A DNA stretch of 64,000 nucleotides from Acidobacterium capsulatum ATCC 51196 (lineage in GTDB: Bacteria; Acidobacteriota; Terriglobia; Terriglobales; Acidobacteriaceae): positions 1,488,001 to 1,552,000 of the forward strand of contig NC_012483.1 of assembly GCF_000022565.1 (NCBI RefSeq). The letters are read 5' to 3'. The position numbers and the translations under genes were made by a program. Positions 28,004 through 35,885 of the stretch are shown piece after piece; within the stretch, counting starts at the first letter, position 1, and the number at the start of each line of letters is the position of its first letter. The notes under the pieces are model-generated. The model ran no database searches, was not told the DNA's origin, and was given only the letters and a program-made list of their open reading frames with translations.

Positions 28004-28053
28004 GACTTAATTGGTCCGAGTTCAATATAAGACAAGATTGGTCGCACTTCAAT
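28004..28053. repeat. Pair of 23-bp direct repeats between divergent genes
   Basis: Units at 28004-28026 and 28031-28053 match at 17 of 23 positions (GAC, ATTGGTC and TTCAAT conserved) with a 27-base period. Each unit also contains ATTG-N9-CAAT, a half-palindrome. They sit between the siderophore receptor and carboxylesterase genes and may be regulator sites. Confidence 0.5.
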
Positions 28054-28243
28054 CCCCGCGCGTGTTTTTTCTCCGCAGCCGCTCGCTTGCCCTCTTCGCT
28101 CCCCAGATCGACAAGGTGAGGTCTTTCTCGCCGGTGCTCTTGCAGAGGCATTCAGCAGTGCAACGCGCGGTGTATGCTGGCTTCTCTTGCGCAATCCCGC
28201 TCATGGCAAGCATGAACGGGAGCACTCCATACAAGGACTCACC

Positions 28244-29866
28244 ATGACCAGAACTTTTCTTCGTCTTGCCGCCCTGTTCGCGGCTGCTGTTTTTGGATCA
28301 TCCGCTCTGGCCGCCACTGCGCCTACCGTTCATATTGCGAATGGCGTCGTTCAAGGCACGCATGAAGATGGGCTCAGCATCTATCGAGGCATACCTTTTG
28401 CCGCGCCTCCCCTGGGCGCGCTGCGCTGGCGCGCCCCGCAGCCGGTGAAGAATTGGACCGGAGTGCTGCACGCCGATCACTTTGCACCGGCTTGCATGCA
28501 GCACCTTGAGGCCTGGATGGGCCCCATTCACGACAGCGAAGACTGCCTTTATCTGAACGTGTGGAGTCCGGCAAAGTCCGCAAAGGCAAATCTGCCTGTA
28601 ATGGTGTGGATCTACGGTGGAGGCTTCACCTCGGGAGCCACGTCCATCGCGGCTTATAGCGGAGAAAATCTCGCGAAGCATGGCGTCGTGGTGGTGAGCA
28701 TCTCTTACCGCGTGGGGCCTCTGGGCTTTCTGGCCTTGCCCGCGTTGAGTGCCGAGTCAAAGCATCATGTCTCCGGCAACTATGGCCTGCTCGATCAAAT
28801 TGCCGGCCTGCGCTGGGTGCAGCACAACGTTGCCGCGTTTGGTGGAGACCCGCACAAAGTCACCATCTTCGGCGAATCCGCCGGGGGTATCTCGGTGAGC
28901 ATGCTGGCAGCCTCGCCGCTGGCGCATGGCCTCTTTCAGAGCGCCATCTCAGAGAGCGGAAGCTCGTTCGGCCCCACGCGCACACCGCCTGCTCCGGGTG
29001 AGAACGTGCAGACGCTCGCCAATGCAGAACGCGAAGGCGCGGCCTTTGAAAAGCACCTCGGCGCAAGCTCGCTCGCGCAACTGCGCCAACTGCCGCCCAG
29101 CACCATCGATGACGCAAGAGCAGCGGGTGGTGAGTTCTGGCCCGTGATGGATGGCCGCGTCATCGTGGGCGACGAGTACAACCTCTACAAAGAGGGCCGC
29201 TACAATCACACGCCTGTGCTCATCGGCACCAACTCCGATGAGGGCGCGCTCTTCGGCACCCCGCCCACGCGCGAGGCTTATCTGAATGGAGTGCGCCAGC
29301 GGTTTGGCCCCTTTGCGGATCGCGTTCTCGCCGTTTATCCGGCCACGCCCGCTGCCTGGCGTCAATCAAGCATGAACCTCATGCGCGACACGGCGTTTGC
29401 CTGGGGCACCTGGAGCTGGGCTCGCCTTCAGTCCCGGACGCATGGCGGCCCGGTGTACATGTACTACTTCGATCACATTCAGCCGCGCCCGGCCGACTCC
29501 CCGTGGAAGAACGCCATCGGCGCAGTGCACTCCGAAGAGATCGTGTATGTCTTTGAGCACATCAACCAATCGCCCAACCTGCCGTGGACGCCGGTCGATC
29601 GCAAGCTCTCCGCAGACATGGCCACCTACTGGACGAACTTTGCCAAGTACGGCACGCCCAACGGCAACGGGCTGCCGAACTGGCCCGCCTTCACCAACGC
29701 CAGCGCAAAGGTGATGCATTTCACCAGCGCGCCCACTGTGGGCGGGGTTGCAAATCTTCACAAGCTTGAAGTGCTCAATGCCTACTTCGCCTGGCGCAGA
29801 ACGCCGCAAGGCGAAGCCTGGGTGAAGAACCACAAGCCGGCTCCGCGGCATGCTGACGCACATTAG
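28244..29866 (+). CDS. Carboxylesterase type B, secreted (paralogue)
   Basis: A 540-residue enzyme, same family as the gene at 6640-8235 (shared GIPFAAPPLGALRWRAPQP block). The start at 28244 is chosen over an upstream ATG at 28187 because AAGGA lies about 7 bases ahead and a clean signal peptide follows (FGSSALAATA). Catalytic Ser S212 in IFGESAG; oxyanion loop VWIYGGGFTSG; His in GAVHSEEIVYVFEH. Expected to hydrolyse esters outside the cytoplasm. Substrate unknown. A perfect hairpin lies just after the stop. Confidence 0.9.
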   Translation: MTRTFLRLAALFAAAVFGSSALAATAPTVHIANGVVQGTHEDGLSIYRGIPFAAPPLGALRWRAPQPVKNWTGVLHADHFAPACMQHLEAWMGPIHDSEDCLYLNVWSPAKSAKANLPVMVWIYGGGFTSGATSIAAYSGENLAKHGVVVVSISYRVGPLGFLALPALSAESKHHVSGNYGLLDQIAGLRWVQHNVAAFGGDPHKVTIFGESAGGISVSMLAASPLAHGLFQSAISESGSSFGPTRTPPAPGENVQTLANAEREGAAFEKHLGASSLAQLRQLPPSTIDDARAAGGEFWPVMDGRVIVGDEYNLYKEGRYNHTPVLIGTNSDEGALFGTPPTREAYLNGVRQRFGPFADRVLAVYPATPAAWRQSSMNLMRDTAFAWGTWSWARLQSRTHGGPVYMYYFDHIQPRPADSPWKNAIGAVHSEEIVYVFEHINQSPNLPWTPVDRKLSADMATYWTNFAKYGTPNGNGLPNWPAFTNASAKVMHFTSAPTVGGVANLHKLEVLNAYFAWRRTPQGEAWVKNHKPAPRHADAH

Positions 29867-29876
29867 AACATCAGGC

Positions 29877-29899
29877 TGCGGAGTCGGAGACTCCGCAGT
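29877..29899. terminator. Perfect hairpin after the carboxylesterase gene
   Basis: CTGCGGAGTC and GACTCCGCAG form a perfect 10-bp stem with a 3-base loop, 10 bases after the stop codon. There is no T-run, so termination is uncertain. Confidence 0.35.
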
Positions 29900-29928
29900 G
29901 CCTCCAACGTGGTCCGGCTGAGCGGGCG

Positions 29929-29980
29929 TAAACCGGCATTCTGGGCGCAACTCCCCCCGAAATGCCTTCAACTTTTCATC
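29929..29980. repeat. Dispersed repeat, copy A
   Basis: Begins with a 22-base block starting TAAACCGGCATTCTGG and ends with AATGCC-TCAACTTTTCATC. The same element, with a variable middle, recurs at 42568-42620. It is noncoding and lies between a carboxylesterase and a TetR gene. Confidence 0.7.
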
Positions 29981-30057
29981 TTGTGGCGAATGGCTGAGTA
30001 CATCGTCGGGAGTGAGCGGCCTCGCGAGCGGAAGGCCCTTCTCCCCATTCTTCCTCC

Positions 30058-30603
30058 TCAAGGAGCTGTCGCACCGTCGATCCAGATCTTTAGAGCGAAC
30101 TTAAGACGGACGTGCGCTTCCTCCCTGGGAAGCACTCCGGCACCCAGCAGGACAGCAAGACCATGGATCTGTGCCCAAAGCGCATGCGACGCCATTTGTG
30201 CCCGCTCTTTGCCATAGACGCGCGCCACCTGTTGGATGAAAAACTCCGTGTTCCTGGCGCACTGCGGGGTTTGCGAAGCCGAGTTCTTCAGATAAAGCGC
30301 AAACGCGCGAGGCCGCTCCTGGGCGAAGCGGAGGTATGCTTCGGAGATCGCGCGGATCGACTCGGATGGGCCTTTTCGTCCAATCACTCTCTGCATGACT
30401 TCAAGCATTTGAATTCGGACCTCCTCGGCTACTGCAAACTCCAGTGCCGACAGATTCTCGAAATACCGGTAAAGCGCATTTGGAGTTAATTCCAGCTTTG
30501 CAGCCAAGGACCGGATAGCAAGCCCATCCAGCCCGTCGCTCTCGACCTGCTCCAAGGCCGCAGCCAAAATGCTCTCGCGGTCTGTCTTCGCCGGATATGC
30601 CAT
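30058..30603 (-). CDS. TetR-family transcriptional regulator
   Basis: A 181-residue regulator. The start at 30603 begins a normal TetR N-terminus (MAYPAKTDRESILAAALEQ); the HTH is at about 28-48 (SLAAKLELTPNALYRYFEN). The C-terminal ligand domain is not specific. It is divergent from an SDR gene, with a 17-base palindrome between them that also covers the regulator's own promoter region. It probably represses the SDR gene and itself; the inducer is unknown. Confidence 0.9.
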   Translation of the reverse strand: MAYPAKTDRESILAAALEQVESDGLDGLAIRSLAAKLELTPNALYRYFENLSALEFAVAEEVRIQMLEVMQRVIGRKGPSESIRAISEAYLRFAQERPRAFALYLKNSASQTPQCARNTEFFIQQVARVYGKERAQMASHALWAQIHGLAVLLGAGVLPREEAHVRLKFALKIWIDGATAP

Positions 30604-30662
30604 CTGTTGACACTGTACATCTTGACCGTCGGCCACCCAAAATGTACGCTGTGAACAATGTT

Positions 30663-30679
30663 GGTGAACGATGTACACC
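30663..30679. promoter_or_regulatory. Probable TetR operator
   Basis: GGTGAACGATGTACACC is symmetric at GGTG-AC---GT-CACC. It lies 41 bases before the SDR start and about 60 bases from the divergent TetR start. A further TGTACATC (30614-30621) inverted against GATGTACA (30670-30677) may be a second half-site. Confidence 0.55.
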
Positions 30680-30720
30680 TTGCTACATCGCTTCGAAGCT
30701 GACCACATCACGGAGAATTC

Positions 30721-31446
30721 ATGGCAAAGGTTGTTTTGATCACAGGGGCTAACAAGGGCATTGGTTTCGAAGTGAGCCGCCAACTAGGACGCGCGGGCTT
30801 TACGGTGTTGCTGGGGGCGCGCGATGCATCCCGAGGGCGGCAGGCTGCTGACAAACTTATCGCTGAAGGCCTGGACGTCCGTTATGTTGCCGCGGACTTG
30901 AATCGCGCATCGGAGAGCAGCGCCGCACTTGCCAGGCAGATCAGAGAAGAGTTCGGGCGGCTGGATGTGCTCATTAACAATGCAGCCATCTTCGACCGGG
31001 AAGATGGCCACGCCAGCGATGTCAGCATCGAGACGCTGCAACGCACCTTCGAAACAAACTTCTTCGGCACCGTGGCATTTACGCAGCCTTTGTTGCCCTT
31101 GCTGCGCGCTGCGGAGAATGCCCGCATTGTGAACGTATCCAGCGGACTCGGCTCGCTTTCCATCAACGGAGACCCGAACTCGCCGTTTTACGATACGAAG
31201 GTGCTGGCTTATAACGCATCCAAGGCCGCCCTGAATATGTTCACCGTGGACCTTGCGTATGATTTGCGCGATACCAGAATCAAGGTCAATTCTGCCTGCC
31301 CCGGTTACACTGCAACCGACATGAACAACCACACCGGCCACCAGACGATCGAGGAAGGCGCGGTCGCAATTGTCCGCCTCGCGCAACTGCCCGAAGACGG
31401 CCCGACCGGAAGCTTCATTCACAAGGACGGGACCTACGCCTGGTAA
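30721..31446 (+). CDS. Short-chain dehydrogenase/reductase, carbonyl-reductase-like
   Basis: A 241-residue NAD(P)H-dependent oxidoreductase. The cofactor loop TGANKGIG is at residues 8-15, DVLINNAA and the catalytic VNVSSGLGS Ser and YNASK Tyr/Lys are present. TGANKGIGFE and overall length are like carbonyl reductase (CBR1)-type SDRs rather than fatty-acid SDRs. GGAG lies 5 bases before the ATG. Probably detoxifies a carbonyl compound under control of the divergent TetR protein. Confidence 0.9.
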   Translation: MAKVVLITGANKGIGFEVSRQLGRAGFTVLLGARDASRGRQAADKLIAEGLDVRYVAADLNRASESSAALARQIREEFGRLDVLINNAAIFDREDGHASDVSIETLQRTFETNFFGTVAFTQPLLPLLRAAENARIVNVSSGLGSLSINGDPNSPFYDTKVLAYNASKAALNMFTVDLAYDLRDTRIKVNSACPGYTATDMNNHTGHQTIEEGAVAIVRLAQLPEDGPTGSFIHKDGTYAW

Positions 31447-31474
31447 TCGCCACTGCTGACAGGGGTTTGAAGGA

Positions 31475-31506
31475 AGCCGGCCACTCTGAAGAGCGGCCGG
31501 CTCTTC
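31475..31506 (+). terminator. Overlapping hairpins after the SDR gene
   Basis: AGCCGGCC (31475-31482) pairs with GGCCGGCT (31495-31502), and GAAGAGC (31488-31494) pairs with GCTCTTC (31500-31506). The two are mutually exclusive. No clear T-run, so a weak terminator at best. Confidence 0.4.
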
Positions 31507-32069
31507 GAATTGAGTTCTATGGACCCGGTCTGCACCACGGCACGCTACCTGCACACTTCGCCGCCACCAACCCGACGCCCGATGGTCAGTATGGGCCAGA
31601 GGGCTTTCAGGAGATGAAGGGGCTGCCTGCCAAGGCGGAATTGCTCCCATGGCGCTGGATATCGCAATCACTGCAAGGCTCTGAACTCAGTGAGCGACTC
31701 ACCGGGATTGAGTTTCATCCAGCGTGATCGGAATGGAGGATCTCTCCTGAGACCGGCTTTTGAAAACTCATCTTGCCACGTCCATACAGAATGAACGCCT
31801 GCAACCGGAGCGACTGATACGACTGCCCGGCACTCGCGTCCTACCGCTGCGCTGCCTTACAAATCCTAACGAAAGCCTCACGTTTCCTGACAGCCCACCG
31901 TGTCTCGCCTTCGTAAGCTCGGCGTATGGGCAATCGGCTCCTGGGCGCTGGCCGGCCTTACGGTACATATCCCGTTCATGGGCTTCATTGCGATCAGGAT
32001 TTCGAGAGTCGGCGGCGACTCTCAATCGTCATGAGGATATTCAGTCACCAATCACGTTTGGCTATGCCG
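31507..32069. other. Gap with no confident gene
   Basis: About 560 bases between the SDR and peroxiredoxin-like genes. Short frames here show no family I recognise. A 44-codon frame is described separately. The base composition and lack of long frames suggest eroded sequence. Confidence 0.5.
31900..32034 (+). CDS. Possible small membrane protein or gene fragment
   Basis: A 44-residue frame starting at GTG with a clear hydrophobic helix (GVWAIGSWALAGLTVHIPFM) preceded by basic residues (SRLRKLG). The composition looks protein-like, but there is no ribosome site and no recognised family. It may be a remnant of a larger membrane protein. Confidence 0.25.
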   Translation: MSRLRKLGVWAIGSWALAGLTVHIPFMGFIAIRISRVGGDSQSS

Positions 32070-32735
32070 CTAACGTACCTCTGATCGCACGATTGCCTCC
32101 AAAGCTGACACGACGCTTTCCGGCTCCACCCGTCCCGTCATATAGTCCACCTCGACATGGGCGAAGCGAATGATCCCACTCCTATCGATGATGAACGTCG
32201 CAGGCACGGGAAGTTCATAACTATCCTCGCCGTTGCGAAGAGCAAGATCATTCTGGAACACAGTCCTCGAGAGGTTCTGGACCTCGTCGCCAACACGGAA
32301 CACGATCCCGAATTGCCGCGCAACCTCATTTCTGAAATCGCTCAAAACAGGAAAGGTCAGATGATTCTTCTCTGTCACCAGGAGCCCACCATCAGGCTTC
32401 TCAGGAGAGACTGCAATGAGACCGGCTCCGAGTTTTTTGATCTGAGGAAGCGCCTGCTGCAGCGAGCGCAACTCAAGATTGCAGAACGGACACCACTCGC
32501 CGCGGTAGAAGCTCATAACAACCGGGCCTGCCTTGAGCAATGTCGTGAGCGAAACTTCATGGCCGTAGGCATCCGGCAGTGAGAAATCAGGAGCGCCATC
32601 GTTGACCTTCCGTGCCTGGTCCAGGACACCGGACGACCGGACTCGACTCATGTCATCGGTAAGAATCTTGAACTGATCTCCGAGGCGCTCCTGGGCCTTG
32701 GCCTTAAAAGCTTCTGCTTCCTGCATGTAGGACAT
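32070..32735 (-). CDS. Peroxiredoxin-like AhpC/TSA family protein
   Basis: A 221-residue thioredoxin-fold protein. The start at 32735 has AAGGAG 6 bases upstream. The active-site region is FYRGEWCPFCNLELRSLQ, a CxxC version instead of the classical PxxxTxxC of peroxiredoxins; this is typical of the peroxiredoxin-like thioredoxin-fold branch. It probably reduces peroxides or disulfides in the cytoplasm (no signal peptide). Neighbour of an old-yellow-enzyme gene on the same strand, 107 bases away. Confidence 0.88.
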   Translation of the reverse strand: MSYMQEAEAFKAKAQERLGDQFKILTDDMSRVRSSGVLDQARKVNDGAPDFSLPDAYGHEVSLTTLLKAGPVVMSFYRGEWCPFCNLELRSLQQALPQIKKLGAGLIAVSPEKPDGGLLVTEKNHLTFPVLSDFRNEVARQFGIVFRVGDEVQNLSRTVFQNDLALRNGEDSYELPVPATFIIDRSGIIRFAHVEVDYMTGRVEPESVVSALEAIVRSEVR

Positions 32736-32842
32736 TTGTTGCTCCTTGACGTAGATGTAATCAGATGGCTGTTTGCAGCTCCGCTGCAAAGGAATGTTGC
32801 CGGGAAGAGGAATCGGACTCGCATCAAGAGACGCCGAACCGC

Positions 32843-33922
32843 TCAGGAAAGTGCGGGATAGGTGGTATAGCCTTCAGCGCTTCCTCCGTAGAAAGTCGTT
32901 GGATCGGCTTCATTCAGAGCGGTTCCGAGTTGCAGCCGGCGCGGCAAATCCGGGTTGGCCAGAAATGCTCGACCGTAGGAGACAGCATCGGCACGCCCTG
33001 TTCGTAAAGCGTCCTCCCCGCGGGGCCCGTCATATCCGCCGTTCACCACGTACAGACCTCTCCAAAGTGTTCTGAGATAAGCTGACATGGCAAGATCCTC
33101 GTCGCTGCTGCCTTTGCTATTCTGCGCGGTTTCAACCACATGAAGGTACCCGAGTCCATAGTTGCCGAGTCTATCGAGCGCAACAGAGAAGGTTTCGCGC
33201 GGGTTGTCATCTCTCATGTCGTTGAATCCGCCCGTCGGCGAGATTCGCACGCCCACGTGCTTGCTATCCCAGACTTTGAGGATCCTCTCGACTGTTTCAT
33301 TAAGAAAGCGAGCTCGATTCGACGCACTCCCTCCAAATTCGTCTGTTCGCTGATTTGATCCTGTCTTGAGAAACTGATCGATCAGATATCCGTTGGCCGC
33401 ATGAATCTCGACGCCGTCAAATCCTGCTTCCTTTGCGTGGATGGCGGCCCGCTGATAATCCTCAAGGGTCTCTTTGATCTCGCCAGCCGTCATGGCAACC
33501 GGCTCTGAAACCGGCACCATGCCTGTGGCAATGAGTGTCTGGCTATTAGCCCGGATTGCGGAAGGAGCCACGGGTTGCGCGTTGCCGGGCAGCAAGGATG
33601 TATGAGAGATTCGACCGACATGCCATAGCTGCAGAAAGACCCGGCCTCCCCGTTGATGAACGGATTCCACGATGCGGCTCCATGCCCGCACCTGTTCAGT
33701 GGAATGAATTCCTGGAGTGTTGAGGTAACCCTTGCCCATGGGCGAGATCTGCGTCGCCTCAGTTACGATGAGTCCGGCCGAAGCGCGCTGCGAGTAATAA
33801 GTTGCTGCGAGTTCGCCCGGGACCCCGTCAGCCGTTGCGCGGTTGCGCGTGAGCGGCGCCATGAAGATGCGATTTGCCAGGACCAGAGATCCGAGCTGAA
33901 CAGATTCGAAGAGTTTCACCAT
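32843..33922 (-). CDS. Alkene reductase, old yellow enzyme family (NemA-like)
   Basis: A 359-residue FMN-dependent NADPH oxidoreductase. The start at 33922 has AGGAG 7 bases ahead. Motifs: NRIFMAPLTRNRA near the N-terminus, LQLWHVGRISH, DGVEIHAANGYLIDQFL (substrate His/Asn), VGVRISPTGGFN and SYGRAFLANPDLPRRL near the C-terminus. Reduces electrophilic alkenes, nitro compounds or maleimides. It clusters with a peroxiredoxin-like gene, suggesting an electrophile/oxidant stress role. Confidence 0.93.
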   Translation of the reverse strand: MVKLFESVQLGSLVLANRIFMAPLTRNRATADGVPGELAATYYSQRASAGLIVTEATQISPMGKGYLNTPGIHSTEQVRAWSRIVESVHQRGGRVFLQLWHVGRISHTSLLPGNAQPVAPSAIRANSQTLIATGMVPVSEPVAMTAGEIKETLEDYQRAAIHAKEAGFDGVEIHAANGYLIDQFLKTGSNQRTDEFGGSASNRARFLNETVERILKVWDSKHVGVRISPTGGFNDMRDDNPRETFSVALDRLGNYGLGYLHVVETAQNSKGSSDEDLAMSAYLRTLWRGLYVVNGGYDGPRGEDALRTGRADAVSYGRAFLANPDLPRRLQLGTALNEADPTTFYGGSAEGYTTYPALS

Positions 33923-34047
33923 TCTTGTTCTCCTGTGATTCAACGGCGTGGTGTGCTGATTGAGAGGGGTTCGAAGAAAAGGCCTTTGCCATTTCGGAGT
34001 CCCGCCAACTGATTAGTCCATGGTTCAGCGGGGAATGAGGCGGAAGC

Positions 34048-34473
34048 TCATTGTGCATCTTCTGTGCGCAGCCTCTTCCAGACACTCAAGCCAGTGAGCA
34101 ATGCGAGGAGCAGAACGGTTCCGGGAATGATAGGCGGTTTGATACCGAGAGGAAGAACGCTTGCGGGCACCCCGGGCTGCAGATGCACATAGATGGCCAC
34201 GCACATCTGGCTGAGCAGCAGCAAACATGCGGCTAGACGGAGTTCGTCTTTTCTCTTTGCAGTCAGCGTTCTCCAGACCCATGGCAGCAGAAAGAGCACC
34301 CCCGTCATCATTTCCGTTACTTTGCCCGCGAGAAGCGCCTCGTGGGGGAGATGACTCTGCTGAATCTGGATAGCGAACCATCCACGGAATGGCTGGAAGA
34401 ATTTCAGAAATCCGAACATCAGCATCAGAATTCCCAGGAACAGCGAGGAAGCATTGGTGAGGCGACGGGACAT
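34048..34473 (-). CDS. DoxX-like inner-membrane protein
   Basis: A 141-residue protein with four hydrophobic helices (about 8-25, 48-68, 78-97, 112-132). Helix 1 (SLFLGILMLMFGFLKF) and KVTEMMTGVLFLLPWV are DoxX/DoxD-like. Function of this family is loosely tied to redox stress. Divergent from a TetR gene with two operator-like palindromes between them, so probably repressed by it. Confidence 0.7.
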   Translation of the reverse strand: MSRRLTNASSLFLGILMLMFGFLKFFQPFRGWFAIQIQQSHLPHEALLAGKVTEMMTGVLFLLPWVWRTLTAKRKDELRLAACLLLLSQMCVAIYVHLQPGVPASVLPLGIKPPIIPGTVLLLALLTGLSVWKRLRTEDAQ

Positions 34474-34506
34474 TTTTCCACTTTCCGTATTAGGGATTTT
34501 CAGCCC

Positions 34507-34559
34507 AAGACAGACAGGTGTGTCTTGAACATCACCAGTATAGACAGACAGGTCTGTCT
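34507..34559. promoter_or_regulatory. Two TetR-type operators
   Basis: Palindromes at 34507-34526 and 34542-34559 share the core AGACAGACAGGT-TGTCT. The second is symmetric except for its central two bases (AGACAGAC and GTCTGTCT). Centres are about 34 bases apart. They fill the gap between DoxX-like and TetR genes. Confidence 0.7.
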
Positions 34560-34577
34560 CGTGTCAATATAAATCCG

Positions 34578-35150
34578 ATGAAAATAATGGAAAAATCTGA
34601 TTCGCGAGAGAGAATCCTCGCGGTAGCCGACGGCCTCTTTTACTCCGAGGGTGTTCGCGCAACCGGCACCGAGAAGATCATGTCCATCGCTGAAGTCGCA
34701 AAAGCGACCTTTTATAGGCACTTCGAAAGCAAGGATGCTCTCGTGCTCGCATACCTTGAAAAGCGCGATCAAGATTTTTGGGACTCTATCTCTCAACCCA
34801 CTCCGGCAAAAGATCTGCGCGAGGCTCTCACTCGATTGGAACAAATGGCGAATAAGCCGGAAATCGTCGGTTGTCCGTTCCTTCGGATTGCTTCAGAGTT
34901 CCCTGATCCGGCCCATCCATTCCATAGCCGCGCCATCGAGCACCAGAACAAAATTGTTGACTATTTAACTGCTCTGCTCGAACCCTTCAAAATCGACAAA
35001 CGAGCGGCGGCAGCGGCGATACTGAGCATCATCGACGGCGCCCTCTCCCTCCGAATGCTCTATGGAAATTCCAGGGTGGTCCGGATTCTCTCGCCCGCCG
35101 AAGCAGTCCTCCGCACCTTTCAGAGTTCGCGCCCTCAACGCCGCAGATGA
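34578..35150 (+). CDS. TetR-family transcriptional regulator
   Basis: A 190-residue regulator. ATGs at 34578 and 34587 are both possible; neither has a good ribosome site. The N-terminal DSRERILAVADGLFYSEGVRA and HTH IAEVAKATFYRHFESKDALV are classical; the C-terminal part resembles the TetR_C_11/16-like ligand domain. Two palindromes upstream suggest autoregulation and control of the divergent DoxX-like gene. Confidence 0.9.
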   Translation: MKIMEKSDSRERILAVADGLFYSEGVRATGTEKIMSIAEVAKATFYRHFESKDALVLAYLEKRDQDFWDSISQPTPAKDLREALTRLEQMANKPEIVGCPFLRIASEFPDPAHPFHSRAIEHQNKIVDYLTALLEPFKIDKRAAAAAILSIIDGALSLRMLYGNSRVVRILSPAEAVLRTFQSSRPQRRR

Positions 35151-35885
35151 TTGGATGGAACCGTAAAGTCTCGTCCGGTTACGCTCCCCCCGGGCCGTGT
35201 AGACGCGGAATCAGACCGATAACCAAGAGGGTAACTGCCTCTCTGTCGTAGATGGCATAACCACACTCATTTAGCTCGATGCTGCCGGCGCAGATTGTGG
35301 TCGCAAAGCGCGTTATCGCCAAACCACTCATGGACCTTGATTGCTCCCGTAATTTCGGTCGAGCTTCAAAATTCTGAAAATGTACCCTCAATAACCTCAG
35401 CTATCTAAGTCAACGATCCGTCAGCCTCGGCGAGCGCCCAGACCATGCCTGTCTCGTATATACAGTCTACCTTTACAGGTAGACTGTATATACGAGATGC
35501 TCGTTTCATAACCCACCCTAGCCTCTTTTTGCCTGCGAGGAAAAACTCGTTTGCGATTGGCGCGTTCATGCCATCTCACCCGCATCTCGCCGCGAGTGGC
35601 CTGAGCTTGAAGGACCCTGGCGATGTATGCGGGCGCAGTCATGTGTCCTGGTAGATTGATCTTCGCCGGAACCCGCAGGATGACAGCAAGGTTTCAGAAC
35701 GCCGTTCTCTGCCTCTTCGGCGCGCTGTTTGGCGTCGCAGTTCCGGGTTGGAAGCGACTGTTACCTTCTTTGCCAGGCTCTGATCGCCGGACAGAAGAGC
35801 GGTACCAGCCATCTGTCCTTCGCGCAAGCCCGAGACGTCTCTCGCGTGCACGGAGCGTCTCGAAAGGCCCTGGCAGTAATCCCGA
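35151..35885. other. 735-base gap with no confident gene
   Basis: No frame here shows a family I recognise; frames of 60-114 codons occur on both strands but overlap each other. The one clear structure is a long palindrome at 35453-35496. The region may be eroded coding sequence or an insertion scar. Confidence 0.5.
35453..35496. repeat. Perfect 20-bp inverted repeat with 4-base loop
   Basis: The arm CTCGTATATACAGTCTACCT (35453-35472) is exactly mirrored at 35477-35496 around TTAC; one further T-A pair extends it. No T-run follows. This is far longer than a normal operator or terminator stem. Confidence 0.9.

Noticed and set aside
27909-28186. Fur box upstream of the siderophore receptor
   Set aside because: I looked for the GATAATGATAATC-type 19-mer and found no convincing match; only the direct repeats at 28004-28053 stand out.
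31467-31727. 86-codon plus-strand frame
   Set aside because: It begins within the hairpins after the SDR gene, has no ribosome site and no recognisable family.
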